Positions 8,561-16,955 of a stretch of 64,000 nt of DNA are shown here, in pieces. The DNA comes from an uncultured Candidatus Melainabacteria bacterium (GTDB lineage: Bacteria; Cyanobacteriota; Vampirovibrionia; Gastranaerophilales; Gastranaerophilaceae), in contig CAKVLN010000001.1 in the NCBI GenBank assembly GCA_934757275.1, forward strand, positions 302,287 to 366,286, in the 5' to 3' direction. The position numbers and the translations under genes were made by a program. The notes under the pieces were generated by a model. That model did no database searches. It was not told the origin of the DNA and saw only the letters and a program-made list of their open reading frames with translations. The first letter of the stretch is position 1. The number at the start of each line of letters is the position of its first letter.

Positions 8561-8785
8561 TTACTTCGTCGCTAATTTTAATTATTGCTCCTCATAATGA
8601 CTTGAAAGTGCGTATTCTAGCTGGGTTTCATTGCGAGAAAATCGCAAGATTTTCGTGGCAATCTGTTAAAAGTTATTGGTGCGTCAAACGACGGCACCCT
8701 ACATTTCTCAAAACCTCACTTGTTAGGGAGGTCGCAGTCATGCTTGAGCCTTGCGAAAGCTACGAATGCGGGTGGGTATTGATTT
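8561..8785. repeat. Composite intergenic repeat (modules B and A)
   Basis: This 318-bp gap holds module B (8561-8667, starting TTACTTCGTCGCT), which recurs at 19638-19731 and 53861-53950 and in part at 16091-16120. Module A follows (8669-8785). Module A is in the same orientation as B here but inverted relative to B at the other two places. A 61-codon frame across it has no ribosome binding site and is not believed. Confidence 0.7.
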
Positions 8786-8803
8786 AAAATTATTTACTTA
8801 ATT

Positions 8804-8831
8804 TTGCCGTCTTTTTATGATATTATATAAT
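8804..8831 (+). promoter_or_regulatory. nusB promoter
   Basis: TTGCCG (8804-8809), a 16-nt spacer and TATAAT (8826-8831). AGGAG follows, 7-8 nt before the ATG. Confidence 0.6.
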
Positions 8832-8856
8832 CACGAATTAAAATAGGAGAAATTTT

Positions 8857-9519
8857 ATGCAAGCAAGACGTGCGGCTAGAGAATTAGCACTTATATTGTT
8901 TTCACAATTTGATAAAGAAATAACCAGATATTCAAGAAAAGATTTTGAAGATATTATGCTTAAATCTGTTAGAATCCTTTCAAATTCAGCATCAGAAGAG
9001 TTGAACTTGACAGTTGGTTCTTTGATTGATATTAAAGAAGCTCTTGATACTTACGAAGCTGAACACGAATCAAATCTAACAAGACCAATGGGTGCAAAAA
9101 ATAAACCAGTTCAAATACCTATGACTGATGAAATGATTGCAAAAGTTGATACAATGTTAGACGTTGCAGAAAAAGCAATTTTAGCATTAGAAATCGCAGA
9201 ATTTACAACACTTGAAAACCAATCAGAGGTTAAAAATTACACAATCGAAATCGCTGAACAATTCAAAATTAACCACAAAGAAATTGATGAAGAAATTCAA
9301 AAATATGCAAATGGCTGGGATATCTCAAGACTTGTAAAAATCGATAAAGATATTTTAAGAATTGCGATAACTGAACTTTTGTACACAAAAGGCGCACCAT
9401 TAAAGGTTGTTGTTGATGAAGCAGTTGAGTTAGCTAAAAAGTATTCAACAGAAGATTCTTCATCTTTTGTAAACGGAATTTTGGCAAAAGTAATTGTAGA
9501 AAACGGATTGAAAGGTTAA
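8857..9519 (+). CDS. nusB: Transcription antitermination factor NusB
   Basis: The product has 220 residues, longer than the usual 130-160. Residues 1-15 (QARRAARELALILFSQFD) give the first NusB helix. An insertion of about 70 residues follows, and residues 125-218 hold the rest, with ISRLVKIDKDILRIAITELLY and the closing VDEAVELAKKYSTEDSSSFVNGILAKV. A long linker between the first helix and the core is also known in cyanobacterial NusB. It binds boxA RNA with NusE (S10) in rRNA antitermination. It lies 46 bp before ftsY. Confidence 0.92.
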   Translation: MQARRAARELALILFSQFDKEITRYSRKDFEDIMLKSVRILSNSASEELNLTVGSLIDIKEALDTYEAEHESNLTRPMGAKNKPVQIPMTDEMIAKVDTMLDVAEKAILALEIAEFTTLENQSEVKNYTIEIAEQFKINHKEIDEEIQKYANGWDISRLVKIDKDILRIAITELLYTKGAPLKVVVDEAVELAKKYSTEDSSSFVNGILAKVIVENGLKG

Positions 9520-9565
9520 GTTAGAAAGGGTTAAACATTATTTATTTGACCCGATATTTTTAATT

Positions 9566-10465
9566 ATGTTCAACTTTTTTGATAAACTAAAAAATACAGT
9601 TTCAAAAACCGCTCAAGCTTTGGTCGGCAATGTTGTTGACGCCGTATCAGAGGAAGAAGAGTTTTCTGATTTTGTCCTTGATGATATGGAAGACTTGCTG
9701 ATTAGTGCCGATTTGGGCGTTGGTTATGCAAGCGAATTGGTTGATAAGTTGCGTGGACAAAACAAAATCAAGCCTTCGCAAGTTAAAGAGTTTCTTGAAA
9801 ATGAGTTTTTGGAAATACTTAACAAAACTGGCTCAAGTGAAATCTCATACAAAGATGGCGAGCTTAACATATACTTTATAACAGGTGTAAATGGCGCTGG
9901 CAAAACGACGCTTATTGGAAAAATGGCTTACCGTTTCAAAGAACAAGGCAAACGAGTTTTGATAGCTGCTGGTGATACCTTTAGAGCGGCAGCAGAAGAG
10001 CAAGTTGACATTTGGTCAAAGCGTTCCGGTGCAGATATTGTTAGACGTGACAAGGCTGATCCAGCCTCTGTTGTTTATGAGGCTATACAAAAAGCTCGAA
10101 ATGAAAAGTATGATGTCATTTTGGTTGATACCGCTGGACGTTTGCAGAACAAATTCAACTTGATGGAAGAGTTGTCAAAAATTAAGGGTGTGATTGATAA
10201 AAACGCTCCAAACGAACTTCGAGAAAGTTTTCTTGTAATTGACGCAAACACTGGACAAAATGGACTTCAACAAGCAAAAGTCTTTAAAGAGTGTGTGAAT
10301 TTGACGGCAGTTGCACTTACAAAATTAGACGGCTCTGCAAAAGGTGCTATTGTTCTTGCTATCGCAAAAGAGCTGGGTTTACCTGTCAAGTTGGTTGGTG
10401 TTGGCGAAAAAATGGAAAACTTAAAAGACTTTAACTCAAAAGAGTTTATTAGAGCCTTATTTTAA
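9566..10465 (+). CDS. ftsY: Signal recognition particle receptor FtsY
   Basis: The product has 299 residues. A short N-terminal part replaces the long acidic A domain of E. coli FtsY. The NG domain has G1 GVNGAGKTT, DTFRAAA, G3 DTAGR, G4 TKLDGSAKG and the closing GVGEKMENLKDF. It docks SRP-bound ribosomes at the inner membrane. No Shine-Dalgarno sequence is seen. TATTTT ends 5 nt before the ATG, so the message may be leaderless if it has its own promoter. Confidence 0.95.
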   Translation: MFNFFDKLKNTVSKTAQALVGNVVDAVSEEEEFSDFVLDDMEDLLISADLGVGYASELVDKLRGQNKIKPSQVKEFLENEFLEILNKTGSSEISYKDGELNIYFITGVNGAGKTTLIGKMAYRFKEQGKRVLIAAGDTFRAAAEEQVDIWSKRSGADIVRRDKADPASVVYEAIQKARNEKYDVILVDTAGRLQNKFNLMEELSKIKGVIDKNAPNELRESFLVIDANTGQNGLQQAKVFKECVNLTAVALTKLDGSAKGAIVLAIAKELGLPVKLVGVGEKMENLKDFNSKEFIRALF

Positions 10466-10480
10466 TATTTAGGATAAAAT

Positions 10481-10930
10481 ATGAGTAAAAAAAGAATTGC
10501 TATAACTGTTTTATTATCTGCAATACTGGCATTTTTAACGGCTTGTTGCGTGTTGAATCTTGCTAAAAAGCCAATGCTTATTAATAAACAAGTTAATAAT
10601 GTATCAGAAAATCAACAAAGCCAAACAGAACAAAGAAAAAGCAATGTGCAATCAAGCGTTGAACGTGTTGAGTTAAAAAAAGAAATTACTAATAATACTA
10701 ATAATGTTAATAAAAAAACAAAGACTAAACAAAAAGTTGTTAATAGCATTGTTCAAGAAACACAAAAACCGATTGAACAGAAAGTTAACGATACAGCGCA
10801 AAACGAACCAATTGTTTTAGAAGAAAAGCTTGAAGAAAATTCTGATGGAATTGTTATCCCCGTAAGATATGTTCCTACTAATGTTCATAAATATACTTAC
10901 ACTCCTAAAAGATATCCCAAGACAAAGTAG
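10481..10930 (+). CDS. Putative lipoprotein of low complexity
   Basis: The product has 149 residues. After a basic start and a hydrophobic stretch there is a lipobox LTAC with the lipidated C22, so a lipoprotein anchored in a membrane is likely. The mature part is disordered, rich in Asn, Gln and Lys, and ends in a Tyr/Pro-rich stretch. AGGA precedes the ATG, 15 bp after ftsY, so it may be cotranscribed. I recognise no family. Confidence 0.65.
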   Translation: MSKKRIAITVLLSAILAFLTACCVLNLAKKPMLINKQVNNVSENQQSQTEQRKSNVQSSVERVELKKEITNNTNNVNKKTKTKQKVVNSIVQETQKPIEQKVNDTAQNEPIVLEEKLEENSDGIVIPVRYVPTNVHKYTYTPKRYPKTK

Positions 10931-10937
10931 ATAAGAT

Positions 10938-12530
10938 TTAGTTCGCCAACTTTTTCACTCGTTCAACTATCTCTGCAATCGGTTTTTCCCAAGAAATTCC
11001 GTCCGTTTGTTTAAAAATTTCAACACTTTTATACCATGGTGTTGTTTTATTATCATCAAACCAACGCCAATCAGTAGCATAAGGTAGTAACAAAAAAGTC
11101 TTAACTCCTAATGCGCCTGCTAAATGTGCAACCGAAGTATCAACTGTAACCAACACGTCCATTGCCATTAGTGCTTTAGCAGTATCACTAAAATCTTTGA
11201 ACTCTTTTCCTAAATTAATCATTTGTGGGTACTGTTCGCAGCCTTTCAGAGTATCATCTACCTGAAAAGAGTAAATTTGAGCCTTCTCTAAATTTAAAAG
11301 CTCTTCAAAACATTTTATATTAATAGTGCGGTTAATCATCGTTCTAATTCCAGCACTACCAGCTTCCCAGCACAAACCTACCTTCAATTTTTCTTGCTCA
11401 ATCTCGGCTTTTGGGCTTTTTAAATACCCTTCGCTAAATGGTATATTATCAAAATTCTTATTCAAAATATAAGCCAAATCAGTTATTCTAAGAGCTTGCA
11501 TTTTAGGGTCAATTTCATCAATATTAATAAAATTAACGTTCGGATAATTAGTTGCAAAAAGTGATTTTAAAGCTTTTGGAACTGCTACATTGATTTTTTT
11601 TGCTGGCAAAAATGGAAGATATCTAACAAATTGAATATGGTCACCAAAACCTTGTTCACAAACGACTAAAATCTCGTCTGCAATTTTGTCACCAACCTTC
11701 CAAAGATTTTCACATTTTCTGCAAGCAGGAGCGATTTCTCGTTTGAAAAATAGGTCGTAACCTTGTTTGAACTTTTTTTGCGAAAGATAGCACATTCCTA
11801 GCGAAGTCTGTGTTTCGACATCATTTGGAGCAAATTCAAGCATTTTTTTGTAATATTTTTCAGCGTCTTCGTGTCTGCCGAGTTTTTGCGCACTAACTGC
11901 TATATTGTAAAACGCTTGTGGATTACCAAGCTCCGCAGCCGCTTTATAACATTCGATTGCTTGCTTGTCATCGCAATAAATCAATTCTTTCAAAAAGCCC
12001 AGATGAAACCACAAAGAAGAAACCTCTGGAGTTTGTTTCAAACTTTCTATACAAAGTTTTTCTGCCTCAAGCATTTTCCCTTGTTGAGTAAGAGCCTTTA
12101 CTCTGTTTGTAATTGCTCTTGTGTCATTTGGATAGAGTGAAAACATTTTTTCAGAGTATTCAATTGCTTTTTTGTAGCTTTTAATTTCAAACAAGCTTAA
12201 AATCAACTTGTTATAGATATCTGCGTTTTCGCCAAACTCTAAAGACTTTTCCAAATATTCAGCCGCTTCGGCATAATTCTTTTGTTCAAAATAAGCAAAA
12301 CCCAAAGCAGAAATTGTGCCAAGAGTTTGTTTTAATTCTGCAGCTTTTTCTAAAATTTTAACTGCTTTTTCAAAATTAGAAATATTAACATAGAAAAGCC
12401 CGATAATTGATAAAATATCAGGGTTATCAGGATTTTCTTTTAATATATTTTGATAAATTTCTTCCGCTTCAAGAATTTTGCCTTGTTGAGTTAAAGAAAT
12501 CGCTTTTTGAATTTGTTCAATATCAATCAT
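10938..12530 (-). CDS. TPR protein with C-terminal glycosyltransferase-9-like domain
   Basis: The product has 530 residues. Residues 1-265 are about seven tetratricopeptide repeats (NPDILSIIGLFYVNISNFEKA and similar). Residues 280-530 resemble the ADP-heptose:LPS heptosyltransferase fold: VVCEQGFGDHIQFVRYLPFL, GLCWEAGS, the nucleotide-sugar block VTVDTSVAHLAGALGVKTFLLLP, and then DWRWF. Such fusions often glycosylate surface structures or proteins. The acceptor is unknown. It follows yggT by 3 bp. Confidence 0.82.
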   Translation of the reverse strand: MIDIEQIQKAISLTQQGKILEAEEIYQNILKENPDNPDILSIIGLFYVNISNFEKAVKILEKAAELKQTLGTISALGFAYFEQKNYAEAAEYLEKSLEFGENADIYNKLILSLFEIKSYKKAIEYSEKMFSLYPNDTRAITNRVKALTQQGKMLEAEKLCIESLKQTPEVSSLWFHLGFLKELIYCDDKQAIECYKAAAELGNPQAFYNIAVSAQKLGRHEDAEKYYKKMLEFAPNDVETQTSLGMCYLSQKKFKQGYDLFFKREIAPACRKCENLWKVGDKIADEILVVCEQGFGDHIQFVRYLPFLPAKKINVAVPKALKSLFATNYPNVNFINIDEIDPKMQALRITDLAYILNKNFDNIPFSEGYLKSPKAEIEQEKLKVGLCWEAGSAGIRTMINRTINIKCFEELLNLEKAQIYSFQVDDTLKGCEQYPQMINLGKEFKDFSDTAKALMAMDVLVTVDTSVAHLAGALGVKTFLLLPYATDWRWFDDNKTTPWYKSVEIFKQTDGISWEKPIAEIVERVKKLAN

Positions 12531-12533
12531 AAA

Positions 12534-12797
12534 TTATAGTCCAAGACTGTTAATGAAACCAACAACTACGCCTTGCAAAATCTGTAACAAAATAATTGCT
12601 ACAATTGGCGAAATGTCTAACATGCCAATAGGAGGTATAATTCCTCTAAAAATTCCTAAAAATGGGTCAACTATAGAACGTATACCAGCAAATGGTTGAG
12701 TTTCCCAATCAATAGATGGAATCCAACTTAGGAAAATTCTTATAATAATTAAGAGATAGTAAAAATAAAATAAAGTATTTATCGCTCTTGATATCAT
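12534..12797 (-). CDS. yggT: YggT family membrane protein
   Basis: The product has 87 residues with two transmembrane segments. The first is followed by IFLSWIPSIDWETQPF and the second is preceded by SIVDPFLGIFRGIIPPIGMLDISP, the family signature (YggT/YlmG/CCB3). In cyanobacteria and plastids relatives act in nucleoid distribution or cytochrome b6 maturation. In other bacteria the gene often sits near division genes. GAAGGAAG precedes the ATG. It lies between mtnP and the TPR/GT gene. Confidence 0.85.
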   Translation of the reverse strand: MISRAINTLFYFYYLLIIIRIFLSWIPSIDWETQPFAGIRSIVDPFLGIFRGIIPPIGMLDISPIVAIILLQILQGVVVGFINSLGL

Positions 12798-12818
12798 TGT
12801 TCTTCCTTCATTTTAATC

Positions 12819-13616
12819 TTATAATTGAGAACATTTTCTTGTGTTTCCACATTCGCAGTTGTCATTATCTGCAGGAATTTTTTCAATCATAGTGAACAAT
12901 AATTTCTTTAAGTTATCTAAGTTGTTGTTGAATACTTGAATAACTTCGTGGTGAGAAACTGGAGGAACATCACCAACAAGTCCAGCATCATAGTCTGTAA
13001 TCAAAGAAATGTTCAGTGGGCACATATCCATTTCTTTAACTAAATATGCTTCTGGGAAAGCCGTCATATTAATAACTTCCCAACCTTGTGAAGTGAAGAA
13101 TTTTGATTCAGCCTTTGTAGAAAATCTAGGTCCGTTGATTACAACAACAGTTCCTGTTTCGTGAACCTTTATTCCTAATTCTTTTGCAGTATCAATTGCC
13201 AAACGTCTTAATTCTGGGCAATAAGTTTCAGCAGCAGATGGGTGAGTTACGATAGGACCTTCAAAGAAAGTTGTTTTTCTGCCGTCTGTCCAATCTACGA
13301 ATTGGTCACAAACTACGAAACTGCCAGGCTCAACATGCTTTTGCAAACTGCCAGCTGCGCAAGGTGAAATAACACGTTTACAACCAACTTCTTTCATCGC
13401 CCAAACGTTAGCTCTATAATTAATCAAGTGTGGCAAAATGGTATGACTTCTGCCGTGACGAGGCATGAAAGCTACTTTGTGTGCGCCAATTTTACCAATG
13501 AATAAACTATCAGATGGCATTCCATAAGGAGTTTCAATTTTAACCTCCTTGATATCGTCCAAAAATTTGTAAAAACCTGAACCGCCAAAAACGCCAATAT
13601 CTGCTAATTTTTCCAT
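12819..13616 (-). CDS. mtnP: S-methyl-5'-thioadenosine phosphorylase
   Basis: The product has 265 residues with the MTAP signatures GGSGFY, PRHGRSHTILPH, CAAGSLQ, INGPRFSTKAES and INMTAFPEA. The sequence TDYDAG keeps the aspartates that select an adenine base, which favours methylthioadenosine over methylthioinosine. It recycles the by-product of polyamine synthesis. That fits the Orn/Lys/Arg decarboxylase at 48360, although the genes are not linked. The C-terminus is Cys-rich (CECGNTRKC), which is unusual for the family. AAAGGA precedes the ATG. Confidence 0.92.
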   Translation of the reverse strand: MEKLADIGVFGGSGFYKFLDDIKEVKIETPYGMPSDSLFIGKIGAHKVAFMPRHGRSHTILPHLINYRANVWAMKEVGCKRVISPCAAGSLQKHVEPGSFVVCDQFVDWTDGRKTTFFEGPIVTHPSAAETYCPELRRLAIDTAKELGIKVHETGTVVVINGPRFSTKAESKFFTSQGWEVINMTAFPEAYLVKEMDMCPLNISLITDYDAGLVGDVPPVSHHEVIQVFNNNLDNLKKLLFTMIEKIPADNDNCECGNTRKCSQL

Positions 13617-13753
13617 TTGATTAATTCCTTTCTAAATTTACTGAATATGTTTCATTTTAACACAAAGGTTTTAATAAGGAAATGAGAAAGCCAGTTTATA
13701 AAATTTTTCTTAAAAATTTTTAACAAAAACTACCCCCAATATAGTGTTTGTAA

Positions 13754-13759
13754 TATAAT
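13754..13759 (+). promoter_or_regulatory. -10 box of the ADP-forming acetyl-CoA synthetase gene
   Basis: TATAAT lies in the 174-bp gap. AAAGGAAGAG follows as the ribosome binding site for the ATG at 13791. No good -35 is visible at the standard spacing. Confidence 0.5.
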
Positions 13760-13790
13760 TTTCATGTAATTAAAAGAAAGGAAGAGACTC

Positions 13791-15956
13791 ATGAACGTTT
13801 TAGACAAAATCATGAAACCAAAATCAATCGCAGTTATTGGTGCTTCTACTAAAGAACACACGATTGGTTCAGACATCATGAAAAGATTACAAGAATACAA
13901 TTTTAACGGTAACATTTACCCAGTAAATCCTAAGGGTGGAGTTATCGAAGGCTTACAAGCATATACTTCAGTTTTGGAAATTCCTGGTGAAGTAGATTTA
14001 GCAATCATCGTAGTAAATGCTAAATTCGTACTTTCAACTATCGACCAATGCCACGAAAAGGGTATCAAAGGTCTTTGCATTATCACTGCTGGTTTCAAAG
14101 AAACTGGTAAAGAAGGTGCAGAAGCTGAAAAACAATTACTTGCAAAAGTTAGAGAATACGGTATGAGATGCGTTGGTCCAAACTGCTTAGGTGTTGTAAA
14201 TACTCACCCAGACGTTAGAATGGACGGTTGTTTCGCAGAATCATTACCAGAACGTGGTAATATCGGTTTCGTTTCTCAATCAGGTGCTTTAGGTGGCGGC
14301 ATTTTGAACATTCTTAAAGACTTGAACTTAGGCTTTGCTCAATTCATTTCTATTGGTAACCAAGCTGATGTAAACGCTGAAACAGCTTTAGAATACTGGG
14401 AAGATGAAAAAGACGTTGAACAAATTCTACTATATATGGAATCAATTCAAAACCCAGCTAACTTCAGAAAATTAGCTTCTAGAATTTCTAAAAAGAAACC
14501 TATCCTAGCTCTAAAAGCTGGTCGTTCAGCTGCTGGTGCTAGTGCAGCATCTTCTCACACCGGTTCTTTGGCTGGTGCTGATAAAGCTGCAAACGCTTTG
14601 TTGAACCAATCTGGTGTAATCAGAGAATATTCTCTACAAGATTTGTTCGCAACTGCAAAAGTTTTTGCTAACTGCCCAATTCCAAAGGGTGACAGAGTTG
14701 CTATTATTACAAACTCAGGTGGTCCTGGTATTATGGCTACAGACGCAATTTGCGAACACGGTATGCAAATTGCTAAGATTTCTGATGCTACAAAAGAAAA
14801 ATTAAGAAGCTTCTTACCTGCTGCTGCATCAGTTAAAAACCCTATCGATATGATTGCATCTGCTCCAATCGAACACTACAAGCAAACTTTGGAAACAGTT
14901 ATCGCTGATGAAAACGTTGATATGATTATTACAATCTATCTTCCATTCTTAGGCTTAAAAGATATCGATGTTGCTAAAGCTCTTATGGAAATCAAGGCTG
15001 AACACCCAGAAAAACCGATTATTGGTGTATTCATGACTAAGTCTGATTTCTTCTCAACATTGTCAGATATGAAAGTTAACATGCCATTCTTTATGTACGC
15101 AGAAGAAGCTGCTGATGGCTTGAACAGATTGAATCAACAAAGAAAATGGATGGAAAGACCAGAAGGTAAAATTCCTACATTTGATGTTGATTACAAACGT
15201 GCTCAAGAAATCATTGCTAAATCAGTTAACGAAGGCAGAGCTCAACTTACAACTCGTGAATCAATCGATGTATTAGACGCTTATGGTATCAGAGTTTGTA
15301 AATCTGGTTTTGCTAAATCAGAAGATGAAGCAGTTTCAATCGCTGATTCAATTGGCTACCCAGTTGTAATGAAGATGACTTCTAAAACAACTTCTCACAA
15401 AACTGATGTTGGTGGCGTAAGAGTTAATATTCAATCAGCTGAACAATTAAGAGCTGAATACCAAGACTTAATTGCTAAGTTGACAGAAAAAGGACTTCTT
15501 GAAGGTTTAGAAGGTGTTATTATCCAAGAAATGGTTAAAGGTAACAGAGAAATGGTTTGCGGTATCGCAACAGACCCTCAATACGGTCCAATGATGATGT
15601 TCGGTTTAGGCGGCGTATTCATCGAAGTTATGAAAGACGTAACCTTCAGAATAGCTCCTCTAACAGATGTTGATGCTAAAGAAATGATTAAATCAGTTAA
15701 GGCATACAAATTGTTAGAAGGTGCTAGAGGTACTAAACCTGCTCAAATGGAACAAATCGAAGAAACCTTGTTGAGATTATCTCAATTAGTTCACGATTTC
15801 AAATTCATTGATGAATTAGATATCAACCCATTGTTGATTTCTGAAAAAACAGGTGAAGGTATTGCAGTAGACGGTCGTATCAAAGTTAGAATGGAAGAAG
15901 CTCAACAAGCTTTGAACTATTCTTGCAAAGACGGCGTTTGCGCTTGCAGTTTGTAA
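13791..15956 (+). CDS. Acetate/acyl-CoA ligase (ADP-forming), fused alpha-beta type
   Basis: The product has 721 residues. The order is CoA-binding Rossmann domain (IAVIGASTKEHTIG), succinyl-CoA-ligase-like domains with the phosphohistidine loop SSHTGSLAG (H256), and a C-terminal ATP-grasp domain (about 480-700, VVMKMTSKTTSHKTDVGGV and LDINPLLI). It makes ATP while releasing acetate from acetyl-CoA, a mark of fermentative metabolism in anaerobes. The C-terminus ends in a cysteine-rich tail (CKDGVCACSL) that may bind a metal. Codon choice is strongly biased, suggesting high expression. It is monocistronic with its own terminator. Confidence 0.92.
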   Translation: MNVLDKIMKPKSIAVIGASTKEHTIGSDIMKRLQEYNFNGNIYPVNPKGGVIEGLQAYTSVLEIPGEVDLAIIVVNAKFVLSTIDQCHEKGIKGLCIITAGFKETGKEGAEAEKQLLAKVREYGMRCVGPNCLGVVNTHPDVRMDGCFAESLPERGNIGFVSQSGALGGGILNILKDLNLGFAQFISIGNQADVNAETALEYWEDEKDVEQILLYMESIQNPANFRKLASRISKKKPILALKAGRSAAGASAASSHTGSLAGADKAANALLNQSGVIREYSLQDLFATAKVFANCPIPKGDRVAIITNSGGPGIMATDAICEHGMQIAKISDATKEKLRSFLPAAASVKNPIDMIASAPIEHYKQTLETVIADENVDMIITIYLPFLGLKDIDVAKALMEIKAEHPEKPIIGVFMTKSDFFSTLSDMKVNMPFFMYAEEAADGLNRLNQQRKWMERPEGKIPTFDVDYKRAQEIIAKSVNEGRAQLTTRESIDVLDAYGIRVCKSGFAKSEDEAVSIADSIGYPVVMKMTSKTTSHKTDVGGVRVNIQSAEQLRAEYQDLIAKLTEKGLLEGLEGVIIQEMVKGNREMVCGIATDPQYGPMMMFGLGGVFIEVMKDVTFRIAPLTDVDAKEMIKSVKAYKLLEGARGTKPAQMEQIEETLLRLSQLVHDFKFIDELDINPLLISEKTGEGIAVDGRIKVRMEEAQQALNYSCKDGVCACSL

Positions 15957-15995
15957 GAGGAATCGATTAGATTTTAAAATCTAATAATATTTAAT

Positions 15996-16037
15996 AATTA
16001 GCGGAGAAATTTAATATCTCTCCGCTAATTTATTTTT
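15996..16037 (+). terminator. Terminator after the ADP-forming ligase gene
   Basis: A 12-bp perfect stem (15996-16007 with 16019-16030, core TTAGCGGAGA) is followed by TATTTTT. Confidence 0.87.
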
Positions 16038-16090
16038 ATAATCTAATGCTTTTTTCGCAAAGACATTCAACTATAAAGCCACAATTTAAG

Positions 16091-16120
16091 TCATTACGAG
16101 GAACGAGAGTGACGAAGTAA
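16091..16120 (-). repeat. Fragment of intergenic repeat module B
   Basis: It matches the start of module B (TTACTTCGTC... CTCGTAATGA), inverted, between the terminator and murI. Only about 30 bp are present. Confidence 0.5.
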
Positions 16121-16154
16121 ACCATGAGAATACCAAAAAGGTTATGGGTACTTT

Positions 16155-16949
16155 TTACCCCTTCCAGCATTCTGGCAAATTTTTAACCTCATAAAAAATC
16201 TTAGAATGCTCCATAAAACTTTCTGGTTTTGCACTTACAAAGATTTTTTCGCTACCGATTTGGTGGCTATCATTTAATAAATCTTTTAAATCTTCTTTGA
16301 TATATTCGACAAAAATCTCAGCTGGATCAATAAATTCAATGCTTGGAGCGAGATTTTTAAGAATAGGGAGCAAGTATGGATAATGCGTGCAGCCCAAAAT
16401 GATTTTTTCTGGCGCAAATTCTAGCATCTCATCTAAGTGAGATTTTATATCCTCAATTGCTGAACTATCCTGATATTTGCCGTTCTCAACTATTTCTACC
16501 CAGTTTGGGCAAGCGAGTTCTTTAACTTCTAACAAATTTTTGTATTTTTTTAATTCTCTTGTGTAAACTCCTGATTTTACAGTTGCAGAGGTCGCAAACA
16601 CCCCAATTCTTTTGATATCAGAGTTTGCAATAACTTTTGCACAAGATTGTATAATTGGGTAAATCTTGAAATTATATTCATCTTTGATTATGTCATAAGC
16701 TTGCGCAGAAGAGGTGTTGCAAGCGATTACGACAGCTTTTACGTTTTTTTTAGAATAGAAATTCAAAATATTTCTTGCGTAACTAACGAGTTCTTCTTGA
16801 GTTTTGTTACCATAAGGCAAGTGTGCTAAGTCGCCGAAATAGAGTGTGTTTTCGTTTGGCAAAACTTTTTTAAATCTTGAATAAACAGATAGTCCGCCTA
16901 CACCAGAGTCAAAAAAGCCTATTGGGGAATTTTTACCAAATGTTATCAT
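16155..16949 (-). CDS. murI: Glutamate racemase
   Basis: The product has 264 residues. It has the family N-terminus IGFFDSGVGGLSV, the two catalytic cysteines in ACNTSS (C77) and LGCTHYPYL (C187), and the substrate loop YGNKT. It makes D-glutamate for peptidoglycan. It follows the AMIN amidase gene by 6 bp, so the two cell-wall genes form an operon. Confidence 0.94.
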   Translation of the reverse strand: MITFGKNSPIGFFDSGVGGLSVYSRFKKVLPNENTLYFGDLAHLPYGNKTQEELVSYARNILNFYSKKNVKAVVIACNTSSAQAYDIIKDEYNFKIYPIIQSCAKVIANSDIKRIGVFATSATVKSGVYTRELKKYKNLLEVKELACPNWVEIVENGKYQDSSAIEDIKSHLDEMLEFAPEKIILGCTHYPYLLPILKNLAPSIEFIDPAEIFVEYIKEDLKDLLNDSHQIGSEKIFVSAKPESFMEHSKIFYEVKNLPECWKG

Positions 16950-16955
16950 ACCGTT

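Noticed and set aside
8602..8787. 61-codon open frame between the small gene and nusB
   Set aside because: It lies wholly in repeat modules that recur elsewhere in other frames and orientations, and it has no ribosome binding site.
9541..9565. Sigma-28 promoter before ftsY (CCCGATAT)
   Set aside because: No TAAAGTTT-like element lies 11 nt upstream.
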